Shown here in pieces: positions 26,832 to 35,216 of a DNA stretch of 61,162 nucleotides. The position numbers and the translations under genes were made by a program. The stretch is taken from assembly GCF_001428545.1 (NCBI RefSeq), contig NZ_LMHZ01000026.1:1-61162 (forward strand), given 5' to 3'. The notes beneath the pieces were generated by a model that saw only the letters and a program-made list of their open reading frames with translations, was not told where the DNA came from and did not search any database. Within the stretch, counting starts at the first letter, position 1; each line of letters begins with the position of its first letter. The stretch is from Noviherbaspirillum sp. Root189 (GTDB taxonomy: Bacteria; Pseudomonadota; Gammaproteobacteria; Burkholderiales; Burkholderiaceae_D).

Positions 26832-27212
26832 GATGGGCCTTCCTGAAGTGGTGCATGGAACACCGAGGAGAAACAGCCCAGGATCCGGTTTGGCAATAGA
26901 GGGAGGATTTCGGCTCGTAGCATCAAGATCAATTTAATACTTATACGCCCGTATGGGCAGCAATACAACGACCTCCATCGCAACACTTTGGCGATACGGG
27001 AGGGTTGCCAGTTTGCAGCCAACGTCGCGGCATCTTCGGCAAGCTCGCAATGTATTGTGCGATACAGAGGTTGTCGCCAGAGGTGGCGTCACGCAGGGTT
27101 CGAACATGTAGAGTGGCATAAGAAGGAAGCTGCCTTAACGTCACTCGAACGCCACCCGAATTTGTGACAACGCAAGAATGCCTCCGTACCCTTGCCGTAT
27201 TCTTTGTACATT
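26832..27212. other. Gap upstream of the Crp-like gene
   Basis: About 380 bases. Short minus-strand frames (for example 26941-27144) have some coding-like character but no family I know, and would need a frameshift to join, so no gene is called. It should hold the regulator's promoter. Confidence 0.4.
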
Positions 27213-27288
27213 GCCGGCTTAGCTCAACAGGTAGAGCAGCTCAAATGTAATGAGCAGGGAGGGGGTTCGAGTCCTTCAGCTGGCACCA
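27213..27288 (+). tRNA. tRNA-Thr(TGT)-like gene with abnormal anticodon loop
   Basis: A 76-base cloverleaf with encoded CCA. The acceptor stem GCCGGCT/AGCTGGC has one G-T pair. The D arm (TAGCTCAACAGGTAGAGC), T arm (GGGGGTTCGAGTCCTTC) and discriminator A are normal for tRNA-Thr. The anticodon stem is GCTCA/TGAGC with loop AATGTAA, giving anticodon TGT. Position 33, almost always T, is A here, and stem and loop differ from the usual GCTGA-TTTGTAA-TCAGC. It may be a divergent extra gene or a decaying copy. Confidence 0.75.
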
Positions 27289-27517
27289 GCTTTTCTTGCT
27301 TCGCCCTCTCTTCCACAGATTTTCCGCTGCTCGCATCAAACGCTCAACATTCCCGGCGCAAATCATTCGGCCAGACGCACCTTGGCAAATCTCCTTGCTG
27401 AAATGCATGCGCACCGCGACATCATGTCAAAACATCTGAACTCACGGTATTTTGGCGGGAAGCGCTTACCGGAGTAGACTGACATGCTCTCACTCAACTT
27501 CCGCGCCGGGTTCTGAA

Positions 27518-28207
27518 ATGTTTATTCCATCCGTACAAAAATCATTGTTGCTGTCGCTGTGTATCGTTGCCTCAAGCGCAATGGCGGTTTCCATTGCTGA
27601 TCTGTCGAATCAGGACGCCACCACCGGGCTGAAAGCAGCACTGGAAAAAGGGGCAAGTGCCGCCGTAAGCAAACTTGGTGTCACAAACGGCTTTCTCAAC
27701 AACGATAAAGTGAAAATTCAATTGCCTCCCATACTGGAGCAGGCGCGCCCTCTGCTAAAAATGACGGGGCGCGGCCAGCAGCTTGACGAACTGGTAGTGT
27801 CAATGAATCGCGCGGCGGAAGAGGCAGTGCCGCTGGCCAAGCCACTGTTGCTCAACGCCGTGAAATCGATGTCGGTAGCCGATGCCAAGCAGATTCTTAC
27901 TGGAGGAGACACATCGGTCACCAGTTTTTTTCGTGACAAGACATCGTCTCAACTTGCAGTAACGTTTTTGCCGATCGTAAAAAAGGTAACCGACCGTTCC
28001 GGCCTGTCGGCTCAATACAATGCGACGATGTCCCAGGTTGCCAGGGCCGGACTGGCACCGCAGCAGGCAACGGTTGAGGATTACGTGACCCAACGTGCGC
28101 TGGATGGTCTGTTTACAGTGATTGCCGACGAAGAAAAGGCAATTCGCCGCGACCCGTTAGGATCCGGCAGCAAGATCATCGGTAAGGTATTCGGTGCGTT
28201 GAAGTGA
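27518..28207 (+). CDS. DUF4197 family exported protein
   Basis: 229 residues from ATG 27518, beginning with a signal peptide (MFIPSVQKSLLLSLCIVASSAMAVS). The mature part shows the DUF4197 pattern: GLKAALEKGASAAVSKLG, GFLNNDKVKIQLPP, MNRAAEEAVPLAKPLL and DAKQILTGGDTSVTSFFRDKT. Function is unknown. The frame opens at 27452, but only the second Met gives a signal sequence. Confidence 0.87.
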   Translation: MFIPSVQKSLLLSLCIVASSAMAVSIADLSNQDATTGLKAALEKGASAAVSKLGVTNGFLNNDKVKIQLPPILEQARPLLKMTGRGQQLDELVVSMNRAAEEAVPLAKPLLLNAVKSMSVADAKQILTGGDTSVTSFFRDKTSSQLAVTFLPIVKKVTDRSGLSAQYNATMSQVARAGLAPQQATVEDYVTQRALDGLFTVIADEEKAIRRDPLGSGSKIIGKVFGALK

Positions 28208-28284
28208 TTTGATGATGTTGTCACAAGCTGCTGGCATCGTCGTAGAGGAGTTGGAGACTACAACCTCGGATGCTGTCGCGGACC

Positions 28285-29304
28285 TTATCTGAGTTCGCGT
28301 ACCAGTCGCATGCCAACAAGGGTGTATCTGGTGCTCTGCGAATTCCAGTTGCGGTATGAGCTGCGCGCATACAACGGCCACGTATGCCAGGAACCGCCGC
28401 GTCGTACGCGTACCGATCCGGTAGGCGGGCCTTTGGGGTCATCGACTGGCGAGATCGCATAATAGCTCTCATCGTACCAGTCGGCCGTCCACTCCCATGC
28501 GTTACCATGCATGTCGTAAATGCCGAATGCGTTTGGCATAAAGCTGCCGGCCGGTGCGGTAAATGGATAGCCATCCGGTTCTGCGAGTGCATAGCTTTTC
28601 CATTTATTCCAGAATTGCACCGCATCGGCATCGAAGATGTTTGCTGCCTTTGGCAAAGACTGCGGTGCGTCGCCACTGTGATAGCGCGTGGTCGTACCGG
28701 CGCGGGCGGCGTATTCCCATTCGGCTTCGGTTGGCAGGCGATAGGGGACTCCTTCCTTTTCGCTAAGCCATTTGCTCATGGCGACTGCATCGTTCCAGCT
28801 TACGTTGACGACAGGATGATCGTCACTCTGCGCGAATCCGGGGTTGCGCCACGAGTATTTAGGATCACGCCCCTCAAATGCATCGCCGCGTACTGTTCTG
28901 CCCGGATCATAGTCGGCGTTGTAACCATACCCGCCGGTACCGTCAGCCTCGGACTCCGGGACATAGCCTGACTGTTCGACGAAGCGACGAAATTGCCGGA
29001 CCGTTACTTCGTATTGGCCAAGGTAAAACCCCTGCGTGATCCGAACTTTGTGCACAGGCGCCTCGTCGCTAAGGTCCTTGAAACGCTTTTGATCGTATTG
29101 GGGGTAGGACCTGGCAAGTGATTCCGGTGACTCATCGCTACCCATCATGAATTCGCCAGCCGGGATCAGCACAAATGTCATGCCCAGTGAATTTTCGATC
29201 TTCGCTGGTGGCGAACGCACCGGTTCCGCAATCGACGAGGAGGCTACGGACGAAGTGGCTAACGCCCAGACTAGCGAGGAGACTGTTCGTAGAAACATAG
29301 GCAT
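28285..29304 (-). CDS. Formylglycine-generating-enzyme-like (FGE-sulfatase domain) protein
   Basis: 339 residues with an N-terminal signal peptide. The FGE-type C-lectin fold is shown by FVLIPAGEFMMGSDE, APVHKVRITQGFYLGQYEVT, HPVVNVSWNDAVAMSKWL, YRLPTEAEWEYAARAG and MHGNAWEWTADWY, ending VRRGGSWHTWPLYARSSYR. True sulfatase activators use a Cys pair near the end, which I do not see, so this is more likely a non-catalytic or differently acting member. No sulfatase gene is in the window. Confidence 0.87.
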   Translation of the reverse strand: MPMFLRTVSSLVWALATSSVASSSIAEPVRSPPAKIENSLGMTFVLIPAGEFMMGSDESPESLARSYPQYDQKRFKDLSDEAPVHKVRITQGFYLGQYEVTVRQFRRFVEQSGYVPESEADGTGGYGYNADYDPGRTVRGDAFEGRDPKYSWRNPGFAQSDDHPVVNVSWNDAVAMSKWLSEKEGVPYRLPTEAEWEYAARAGTTTRYHSGDAPQSLPKAANIFDADAVQFWNKWKSYALAEPDGYPFTAPAGSFMPNAFGIYDMHGNAWEWTADWYDESYYAISPVDDPKGPPTGSVRVRRGGSWHTWPLYARSSYRNWNSQSTRYTLVGMRLVRELR

Positions 29305-29536
29305 GCATTCAAGTGGAAAGCTGCGATAGATCGTGATCTATGCTGGCACAAGAAAGTTTCCGACGCAATATCCTTGAAGATCGGGGAGATAAGACGTTTT
29401 GCCCGATGCGTCCATCCCGACGCAGAAGAGCTTGAGGCAGGTGATGCGCTACTGACGGCACAATGAAACGCGCGCCCGCACCGATAATGAGCGCACTATC
29501 GATTGCAACGCGCAAGGAAATGCCGGTGCCGTAAAC
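29305..29536. other. Gap between the FGE-like gene and the csp terminator
   Basis: About 230 bases. It presumably holds the promoter of the minus-strand FGE-like gene; I see no further gene or repeat. Confidence 0.4.
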
Positions 29537-29562
29537 GCAAAAAAGCTCGCCTAAGCGAGCTT
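29537..29562 (-). terminator. Intrinsic terminator of the cold-shock gene
   Basis: On the minus strand AAGCTCGC-TTAG-GCGAGCTT is followed by TTTTG, a classic intrinsic terminator. It lies ~200 bases past the csp stop, leaving a long structured 3' untranslated region. Confidence 0.75.
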
Positions 29563-29595
29563 CCATTCATACTGATGCATCCACCTGCCAAAGAC

Positions 29596-29655
29596 CCATG
29601 CTATCTGCATGGTGCCCCTGGCATCATTATCCGACAACCCACGCTATCTGCGTGG
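29596..29655 (-). ncRNA. Tandem covarying hairpins in the csp 3' region
   Basis: Two hairpins have the same loop but different, compensating stems: CCATGC-TATCT-GCATGG (29596-29612) and CCACGC-TATCT-GCGTGG (29639-29655), given on the plus strand. The changed base pair is exchanged on both sides, which points to selection for RNA structure. They lie between the csp stop and its terminator, so they are probably part of that transcript or of a small RNA released from it. Confidence 0.45.
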
Positions 29656-29765
29656 TGTCATCTTTATCTGTTCAGGCTGCATCATTTGCCGTTGAATTCG
29701 CAAGTGCGACCTTCAACGGCTGTTGAATTCGGGTTTTCCCTGCGCATAAACTTGCGCGAGGAAAT

Positions 29766-29975
29766 TTAAATCACGCGAATATTGCTTGCCTTTTCGCCTT
29801 TGGGACCAGTGCCGCGGTCGAAAGACACACGCTGGTTTTCGGACAGGCTTTTGAAGCCATTGCTCTGAATGTCCTGGAAGTGCGCGAAGAGATCAGCGCC
29901 GCCGCCATCAGGAGTGATGAAGCCAAAACCTTTGGAATCGTTGAACCACTTTACCGTACCAGTTTGAGTACTCAT
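29766..29975 (-). CDS. Cold-shock protein (CspA family)
   Basis: A 69-residue OB-fold nucleic-acid-binding protein with RNP1 KGFGFITP and RNP2-like DLFAHF motifs, beginning [18 protein letters not shown]. It acts as an RNA chaperone in the cytoplasm. AAGGAA lies six bases before the ATG. The ~200 bases upstream hold no gene and fit the long 5' leader usual for csp mRNAs, where temperature-dependent folding controls translation. Confidence 0.95.
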   Translation of the reverse strand: MSTQTGTVKWFNDSKGFGFITPDGGGADLFAHFQDIQSNGFKSLSENQRVSFDRGTGPKGEKASNIRVI

Positions 29976-30224
29976 GTTATTTCCTTGTTTGAATAGTTTG
30001 AATAGACAGGGGCATGTGCCCGCAGCACACTGGAAACCAAGATATGTAACCGAAGGGAGTCAAACAGGGATCGCTCTGGAGAAGAGCAACACGGGAAAGA
30101 GACCAACAATAACGACGACTTGATGCAAGTGCAGAGCCTACTATACAGACTAACGCAGGATTGACCTACACAATTCTGCGTTTATTTTAAATGCCTTCTT
30201 GCCGATCTGAACTATTCCTTACGC

Positions 30225-30542
30225 TTAGCGAAAGGAGTAGGTTGGGGCCGGCGGTACGGAAAGCAATTGGGCAACAGCACTTCGTAATCTCTCTTCGCTT
30301 CGTTTGAGCCTCGACTCACTGGCCGTTGTGCTAAGTTCCAGATCCGGGAAATAAACACGCACTGTTTTTGTTTCAGTAAAGAGATCGAGACGGTGAGCAT
30401 GTTGAAGACCGAAATCCTGTCCCAGATCCCATTCACACTTAACAATGGACAAGCCTTTTTCCTGGCCGATCGCGATTGCTTTTGCGGAGAGGGCTTCGGC
30501 CCCGGCCTGGCGGTTGATGGTGGCATGATGGTTTTGTTGCAT
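30225..30542 (-). CDS. Hypothetical protein (105 aa)
   Basis: Starts MQQNHHATINRQAGAEALSA, with GGAG upstream of the ATG at 30542. The middle (IAIGQEKGLSIVKCEWDLGQDFGLQHAHRLDLFTETKTVRVYFPDLEL) looks like a small alpha/beta fold, and the end is a basic helix (SRLKRSEERLRSAVAQLL). I recognise no family. Composition and ribosome site favour a real gene. It stands alone upstream of csp on the same strand. Confidence 0.6.
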   Translation of the reverse strand: MQQNHHATINRQAGAEALSAKAIAIGQEKGLSIVKCEWDLGQDFGLQHAHRLDLFTETKTVRVYFPDLELSTTASESRLKRSEERLRSAVAQLLSVPPAPTYSFR

Positions 30543-30891
30543 GACTACTGACTCCAATGTTGACGCGTGACGGCTGCGCTGTTGGATTAAATTGACTGAC
30601 GATGTTTAACAAGGCGGTGAACACGTATTTCAGGTTCGCATCGTCAGGCGAGAATATGTTCGCGGGCAAGTCCACTCTTTTGCATATTGTGCCAGTGACG
30701 CCTGTTTGCAAGGTAACGATCTCGCTATTTGATGAGGCGCCGCAAGAACCTTGCGATGTCAGGCAATAAGCTCGTTTAGCAGGTTGACTTCCTGAAGCAG
30801 AAGCGATACTGCTATGCAAGGTAATCCCCGATTTTATCTCCTTAATCTCCTTATATACTTTGGCATCACATTTCCGTAAGGAGCGCCCTCC
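30543..30891. other. Divergent intergenic region
   Basis: About 350 bases between the minus-strand hypothetical gene and the plus-strand Ntn hydrolase gene. No gene is seen. AAGGAG at 30878-30883 is the ribosome site for the GTG start at 30892. Confidence 0.5.
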
Positions 30892-31689
30892 GTGACAGTT
30901 CTCGTTTCCGTCAAAATCAATGATGGTATTGTAATGGCGACCGATAGCGCCAGTTCGTTTGCCAGCGGCATGATCTATCATAACTCACGAAAGATTGTGA
31001 ATCTGCGCGAAGGACTTCCCATTGCTGCAATGGTGACGGGGGCGGGCGGAATCGGCAACGAATCCATCGATACGTTGCTAAAGGATTTACGTCAGCGATT
31101 TACCGGACAGGATCCGGCGCACAAGGACTGGATCATCGATCCGGACGATTACAGCCTCGAAAACATTGCGGCGAAGCTACGTCGGTTCCTGTTCGAGGAA
31201 AAATCTCTGACGCATGGTGCGACGACCTGGACTAAATTTCGCCTGTGCGGCTACTCGGCGGGGCGGTCTCTGGCTGAGGTGTGGGAAGTTAACCTGATGG
31301 GTGAAAATTGCCCGTCGCCATCGTGTATCCAGCACGAACAGGAATTCGGGTTGCGCTGGGACGGTGAATATGAGGCGCTGGACAGACTGGTGTTCGGATT
31401 GGGAACCCGATTCAATGAGTCGGCCGTCCGCCACGGCCTTTCTACGGAAGATGCAGCGACGCTCAGGGAAAAGCTTGTGCCGGATCTCTATGAACTATTG
31501 TTCATCGAGGCCATGCCGATGCAGGATGCGATTGATCTGGCCCGTTATCTTGTCGACACCACCATCGGTTTTGTAAAGTATTCAGTATCCCGCCCTAAAA
31601 CCGTCGGTGGTCCGATCGAGATTGCATCAATCAGCAAGCATGAAGGATTTCAATGGGTGCAACGCAGGGGTGCAGGAGCCGGCAATTAG
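30892..31689 (+). CDS. Proteasome-type Ntn-hydrolase protein
   Basis: 265 residues starting with GTG behind AAGGAG. After Met removal the N-terminal residue is Thr. Numbered from it, Asp17 (IVMATDS) and Lys33 (HNSRK) fall exactly at the catalytic positions of proteasome beta subunits, and a Gly-rich turn (TGAGGIG) follows near 49 as in that fold. The first strands TVLVSVKINDGIVMATDS look like a beta subunit. It is longer than HslV (~175) and does not read like Anbu at its N-terminus. It may be an autonomous bacterial proteasome homologue, such as the betaproteobacterial BPH group or a relative. No ATPase partner (HslU, ARC) is adjacent. The fold call is strong, the activity inferred. Confidence 0.72.
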   Translation: MTVLVSVKINDGIVMATDSASSFASGMIYHNSRKIVNLREGLPIAAMVTGAGGIGNESIDTLLKDLRQRFTGQDPAHKDWIIDPDDYSLENIAAKLRRFLFEEKSLTHGATTWTKFRLCGYSAGRSLAEVWEVNLMGENCPSPSCIQHEQEFGLRWDGEYEALDRLVFGLGTRFNESAVRHGLSTEDAATLREKLVPDLYELLFIEAMPMQDAIDLARYLVDTTIGFVKYSVSRPKTVGGPIEIASISKHEGFQWVQRRGAGAGN

Positions 31690-31757
31690 AGCCGCATTAG
31701 AAATGCTTTCGAGTGCTGCATTGTCGGGAGGCTTTTCAATAACGACGAACCCATGCA

Positions 31758-32015
31758 TCACTCCGCGCGATGTTGATCAGACGATAATTTCATGATCGTG
31801 TCCACATCGGATTTGGCGTTGAACTGTATCTTGCCTTCCTTGTACAACACGCCACCGATTTTCGAGAGCACTTCAAAATTTTCTTTTGATAGCTTGCCGC
31901 GGGAGTCCGCCAGTAGTTGCGCGAGCGCCAGGATAACGTCGTTGAGCGGTGCAGTTTCGGAGGGTATCTTGTCCGCCTCCTGGCGGAAGATGTCCAGTAT
32001 TTCGTCCTGAGTCAT
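31758..32015 (-). CDS. Small hypothetical protein of the KaiC/kinase operon (85 aa)
   Basis: Starts MTQDEILDIFRQEADKIPSE and is acidic and helical, with no known domain. It overlaps the stop of the hybrid kinase by four bases (ATGA) and has GGAGG before the start, so it is a real third gene of that operon. It may modulate the kinase or the KaiC-like protein; that is inference. Confidence 0.75.
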   Translation of the reverse strand: MTQDEILDIFRQEADKIPSETAPLNDVILALAQLLADSRGKLSKENFEVLSKIGGVLYKEGKIQFNAKSDVDTIMKLSSDQHRAE

Positions 32016-33571
32016 GTTGCCTCCGTTGATTGTATTGAATGTGGCGACGAACTAACAATACTGCTCAACAGGCGTGCGAGTTTTGCAGTGTCCAGAGGTT
32101 TAACTAAATGATGATCAAATCCAGCGGCAATGGACTTTTCCTTGTCACGCTCGTGGCTATAACCGGTTACGGCAATTAATACCGCAGTGCATGTTTCCGG
32201 CATGGCGCGTAAGCGACGCGCAAGCTCGTGGCCATCTATATCCGGCAGGCCAAGATCAAGCAGGCAAACATGCGGCAATGTTGCCCTGGCACGCTCTATC
32301 GCATCGGCGGCAATGTACTCAACGGATACAGTATGTCCGGTCGCGCCCAGAAACATCTCCAGCGTGTTGGCGGCGTCTTTATTGTCATCCACCACCAGGA
32401 TCCGTAACGGCTGGGTCGAATGTCGGACAAGTTGCCGTGTCGCGTCGCGTGCATTTGCGACTTCCCATTGTATCGGCATACGCGGCAGGCGAACGGTAAA
32501 GGTGCTTCCTTTACCTGGTCCCTCGCTATAGGCCCCGACCTTGCCGCCATGGGAAGTGACGAGGTTTTTGACAAGTGCAAGGCCCAGTCCCAGTCCTCCC
32601 TGTGACCGGTCCGGTGTCCGTTCGGCCTGTGCAAACAGCTCGAAAACACGTGACACCATTTCCGGCGCCATGCCGATACCATCGTCGGACACATCGAGTG
32701 TAATTTCCTCCGGGTGAATCTGTAGGCGTACAACGATGTTGCCGCCTTCCTGCGTGTACTTCGATGCGTTGCCCAGCACGTTAGCGATGACCTGCACCAG
32801 TCGCTTCCGGTCGCCTACTACGGGAGCCGGATCAGGCGAAAGGTGAAGCGCCAGATGATGTTTGCGATGGGTGATCAGCGGGCTGACCTGTTCAACGGCT
32901 TCCGCCAGAATATCCCGCACATCAAGCATTTCCTTTTGCAGCGTGATAAGTCCGCGTGTCACGCGTGCCATGTCCAGAAGGTCATCGATCAGGGTCGTCA
33001 TATGTCCTACCTGACGGGCGATGATCTCGCTTGTCTGCAATACCCGCTCCGGTTGGGAAGATACCAGCTCGAGCAGGTTTGCCGCGGCACTGATTGGAGC
33101 AAGCGGATTGCGCAATTCATGCGCCAGCATCGCCAAAAATTCATCCTTTCGCTGATCTGCGATACGCACCTCATATTGACGCAGTCGTGCACGCAGCGCC
33201 GACCGCGCGGCACTGATCAGGGTTGACGTGCGCACCGGGCGCTCCAGCAGCGTCAGATTACCCAGACGTTCGTATGCGCCCTTAATCCATGGCGATTCTC
33301 CGCCTGGTTTAGTCAGTACCAGTATGGGTAGATCAGACCAGGTCGGTTGCGTAAAAAAATACGCGCTCAACGGTTTTGAGGGACCTTCGGGCAGGGCTTC
33401 TTCGACAGTCAGAATCGCGGCGGCACCCTTATAGACTTCCCTGACAAGTTCGGTGAGACTGGTACAGACAAAACAGTCTAGTCCCGCATTTTCCAGGACA
33501 TTGGACGCGAGTTCGGCGTCCCTGCCAAAGGGCATGCAAAGGAGAATACGCCGTTCGACGAGGTCAGACAT
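32012..33571 (-). CDS. Hybrid histidine kinase with N- and C-terminal receiver-like domains
   Basis: 519 residues from ATG 33571. Residues ~1-125 form a receiver-like domain without a clear phospho-acceptor Asp. Then come HisKA (FLAMLAHELRNPLAPI, His near 151), HATPase (DDGIGMAPEM, GGLGLGLALVKNL) and a C-terminal receiver (ILVVDDNKDAANTLEMF, LLDLGLPDIDGHEL, VTGYS, VKPLD). No membrane segment is present, so it is cytoplasmic. Its start overlaps the end of the KaiC-like gene by eight bases, meaning the two are translated together. Confidence 0.9.
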   Translation of the reverse strand: MSDLVERRILLCMPFGRDAELASNVLENAGLDCFVCTSLTELVREVYKGAAAILTVEEALPEGPSKPLSAYFFTQPTWSDLPILVLTKPGGESPWIKGAYERLGNLTLLERPVRTSTLISAARSALRARLRQYEVRIADQRKDEFLAMLAHELRNPLAPISAAANLLELVSSQPERVLQTSEIIARQVGHMTTLIDDLLDMARVTRGLITLQKEMLDVRDILAEAVEQVSPLITHRKHHLALHLSPDPAPVVGDRKRLVQVIANVLGNASKYTQEGGNIVVRLQIHPEEITLDVSDDGIGMAPEMVSRVFELFAQAERTPDRSQGGLGLGLALVKNLVTSHGGKVGAYSEGPGKGSTFTVRLPRMPIQWEVANARDATRQLVRHSTQPLRILVVDDNKDAANTLEMFLGATGHTVSVEYIAADAIERARATLPHVCLLDLGLPDIDGHELARRLRAMPETCTAVLIAVTGYSHERDKEKSIAAGFDHHLVKPLDTAKLARLLSSIVSSSPHSIQSTEAT

Positions 33572-35072
33572 TCGACTGCAGGTCCTTTTCTTCCGTATCG
33601 GGATCGCCGACCAGTTTGGGTACACCGGTCAGCACGCCATGAAATTGCTTGAGGGCCGGACCGATGTGGATGCCGTCTGAAGTGATGCTCATGCGGCGTA
33701 TGGTGCGCTCATGCTGGCTCCCGCGTTTCTTGAACACAGATATTGCTTGCTGAACTTCACCGAACGCTTCGAAATATCGCAACAGAAGCACATTGTCCGC
33801 GAGATAGCTGGCGTCGACATTGGTGCTCATGTTCCCGCCGAACATTCCCTGTTGTACGCCGATGAGAAGCGTCACCACGCCGCGCTGACCGAGGTAGGTC
33901 AGGAGCTCGTGCATATGGGTGGCAAGCATTTTTTCATTCGGCATCGCTTGCAGAAAACCATTCAGGCTATCGATGACGATAACCCGGGCGCCCTGGTCCG
34001 CCGCGCGACATACGAGATGCACAAACTCACCGGGAGTCAGTTGCGCCGGATCCACTTGTTTTAACGTCAGTTGCCTAGATGGCAGATAGGCGCGCAGACC
34101 GATCCCCACATTGTCCGCACGGTTCAGAAAATTGGACGCGGACTCTTCAAAGACAAACATGGCCGCCTGATGTTGCTGTTGCAGGCAGGAGAAGACGAAT
34201 TGCGCCGCAAGTGTCGATTTGCCTGTGCCTGGCGGGCCTGAAATCAGGGTACTGCTGCCTTGTTCAATACCACCGCCCAATAAATTGTCCAGTTCCGGCA
34301 AACCGCTCGAGAACTGCTGCGGATTGAGGTTCTCTCGCGATTCGGCTGCGATCAGGCGCGGATACACCACGATCCCGCCCTGCCGGATCTTGTAATCATG
34401 CAAGCCTTCGCGAAACGCGACACCGCGATACTTCAGGATTTCCAGCCGGCGTCGTATCCCGCCGTAGTCGGTTTGCATGCGTTCAAGTGAAATAACGCCG
34501 TGGGCAATACTGCGAACTTGCAGATCCCCGTCGCTTGCCGTGAGATCATCAAGGAAGATCGTCGTGCATGAGCGGCTGGCAAAAAACTGCTTGAACGCGA
34601 GCACTTGGCGCCGATAGACAAGCGGGTTCGAAGCGAGTAGCTGTAGTTCGGACAGAGAATCCAGGACCACGCGACTCGGTTGCAGCCTTTCGACAACAGA
34701 CAGGATATCCCTTGTCGTGGCGCCGGTCTCCACGTCGCTCGGATGAAAGATGCTGTATTGCTGGTCGGGATCGAGAATGTTTTCAGACGGGATAACCTCT
34801 TCGATGTGAATTCCGTCCAGTGGCCAGCCGTGTGCCGCAGCGACCGCGCGTAGTTCTATGATCGTTTCTGAAAGGGTAATGTAGAGGACCGACTCGCCTT
34901 GACTTGCGCCCTCTATCAGAAACTGTAATGCGAGTGTCGTCTTCCCCGACCCAGGAGAGCCTTCCACCAGGTAAAGCCGGTCACGTGTAAAACCGCCATG
35001 CAATACCTCGTCGAGGCCTGCAATTCCGCTGGACAAAAACGCGTCGGTGTTGCTGTTTTGTTGTGAAGTCAT
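33564..35072 (-). CDS. KaiC-like double RecA-fold ATPase
   Basis: 502 residues with two KaiC domains. Walker A motifs are GSPGSGKTT (38-46) and GPPGTGKST (279-287). The catalytic Glu pair is intact in domain two (FEE, 309-310) but is Ser-Glu in domain one (68-69). At the CII phosphorylation site the S-T of cyanobacterial KaiC aligns with Ser422-Tyr423 (DASYLADNVLLLRYFE), and the GEVQQAISVFKKRGS tail motif is kept. No kaiA or kaiB is nearby. Such KaiC-like proteins with an adjacent kinase are known in non-cyanobacteria and linked to stress or motility signalling; the specific role here is unknown. Confidence 0.92.
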   Translation of the reverse strand: MTSQQNSNTDAFLSSGIAGLDEVLHGGFTRDRLYLVEGSPGSGKTTLALQFLIEGASQGESVLYITLSETIIELRAVAAAHGWPLDGIHIEEVIPSENILDPDQQYSIFHPSDVETGATTRDILSVVERLQPSRVVLDSLSELQLLASNPLVYRRQVLAFKQFFASRSCTTIFLDDLTASDGDLQVRSIAHGVISLERMQTDYGGIRRRLEILKYRGVAFREGLHDYKIRQGGIVVYPRLIAAESRENLNPQQFSSGLPELDNLLGGGIEQGSSTLISGPPGTGKSTLAAQFVFSCLQQQHQAAMFVFEESASNFLNRADNVGIGLRAYLPSRQLTLKQVDPAQLTPGEFVHLVCRAADQGARVIVIDSLNGFLQAMPNEKMLATHMHELLTYLGQRGVVTLLIGVQQGMFGGNMSTNVDASYLADNVLLLRYFEAFGEVQQAISVFKKRGSQHERTIRRMSITSDGIHIGPALKQFHGVLTGVPKLVGDPDTEEKDLQSNV

Positions 35073-35188
35073 GCGTATTCCCTCTCCGAAGCGCTTCAGG
35101 AAGATTCTCTATTGAACTACATAGGGATTCCTGCGCGATATGAGATCCCATGATACATGGGAATGCGTTCCAGCTTGGAATCGCCGTG

Positions 35189-35216
35189 ACCTCTGCTGGG
35201 TAACCTCTGCTGGGTA
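35189..35216 (-). repeat. Exact 14-bp tandem repeat upstream of the KaiC-like gene
   Basis: ACCTCTGCTGGGTA occurs twice in direct succession, 117-144 bp before the KaiC-like start. It may be a regulator site or a simple duplication. Confidence 0.5.

Noticed and set aside
26774-27144. Minus-strand frames upstream of the Crp-like gene that might join by frameshift
   Set aside because: Some coding-like character (AANWQPSRIAKVLRWRSLY), but no family, no ribosome site and a needed frameshift.
29581-29660. Short CRISPR-like repeat array
   Set aside because: Only two units with differing stems; they are better read as covarying RNA hairpins. No cas genes are present.
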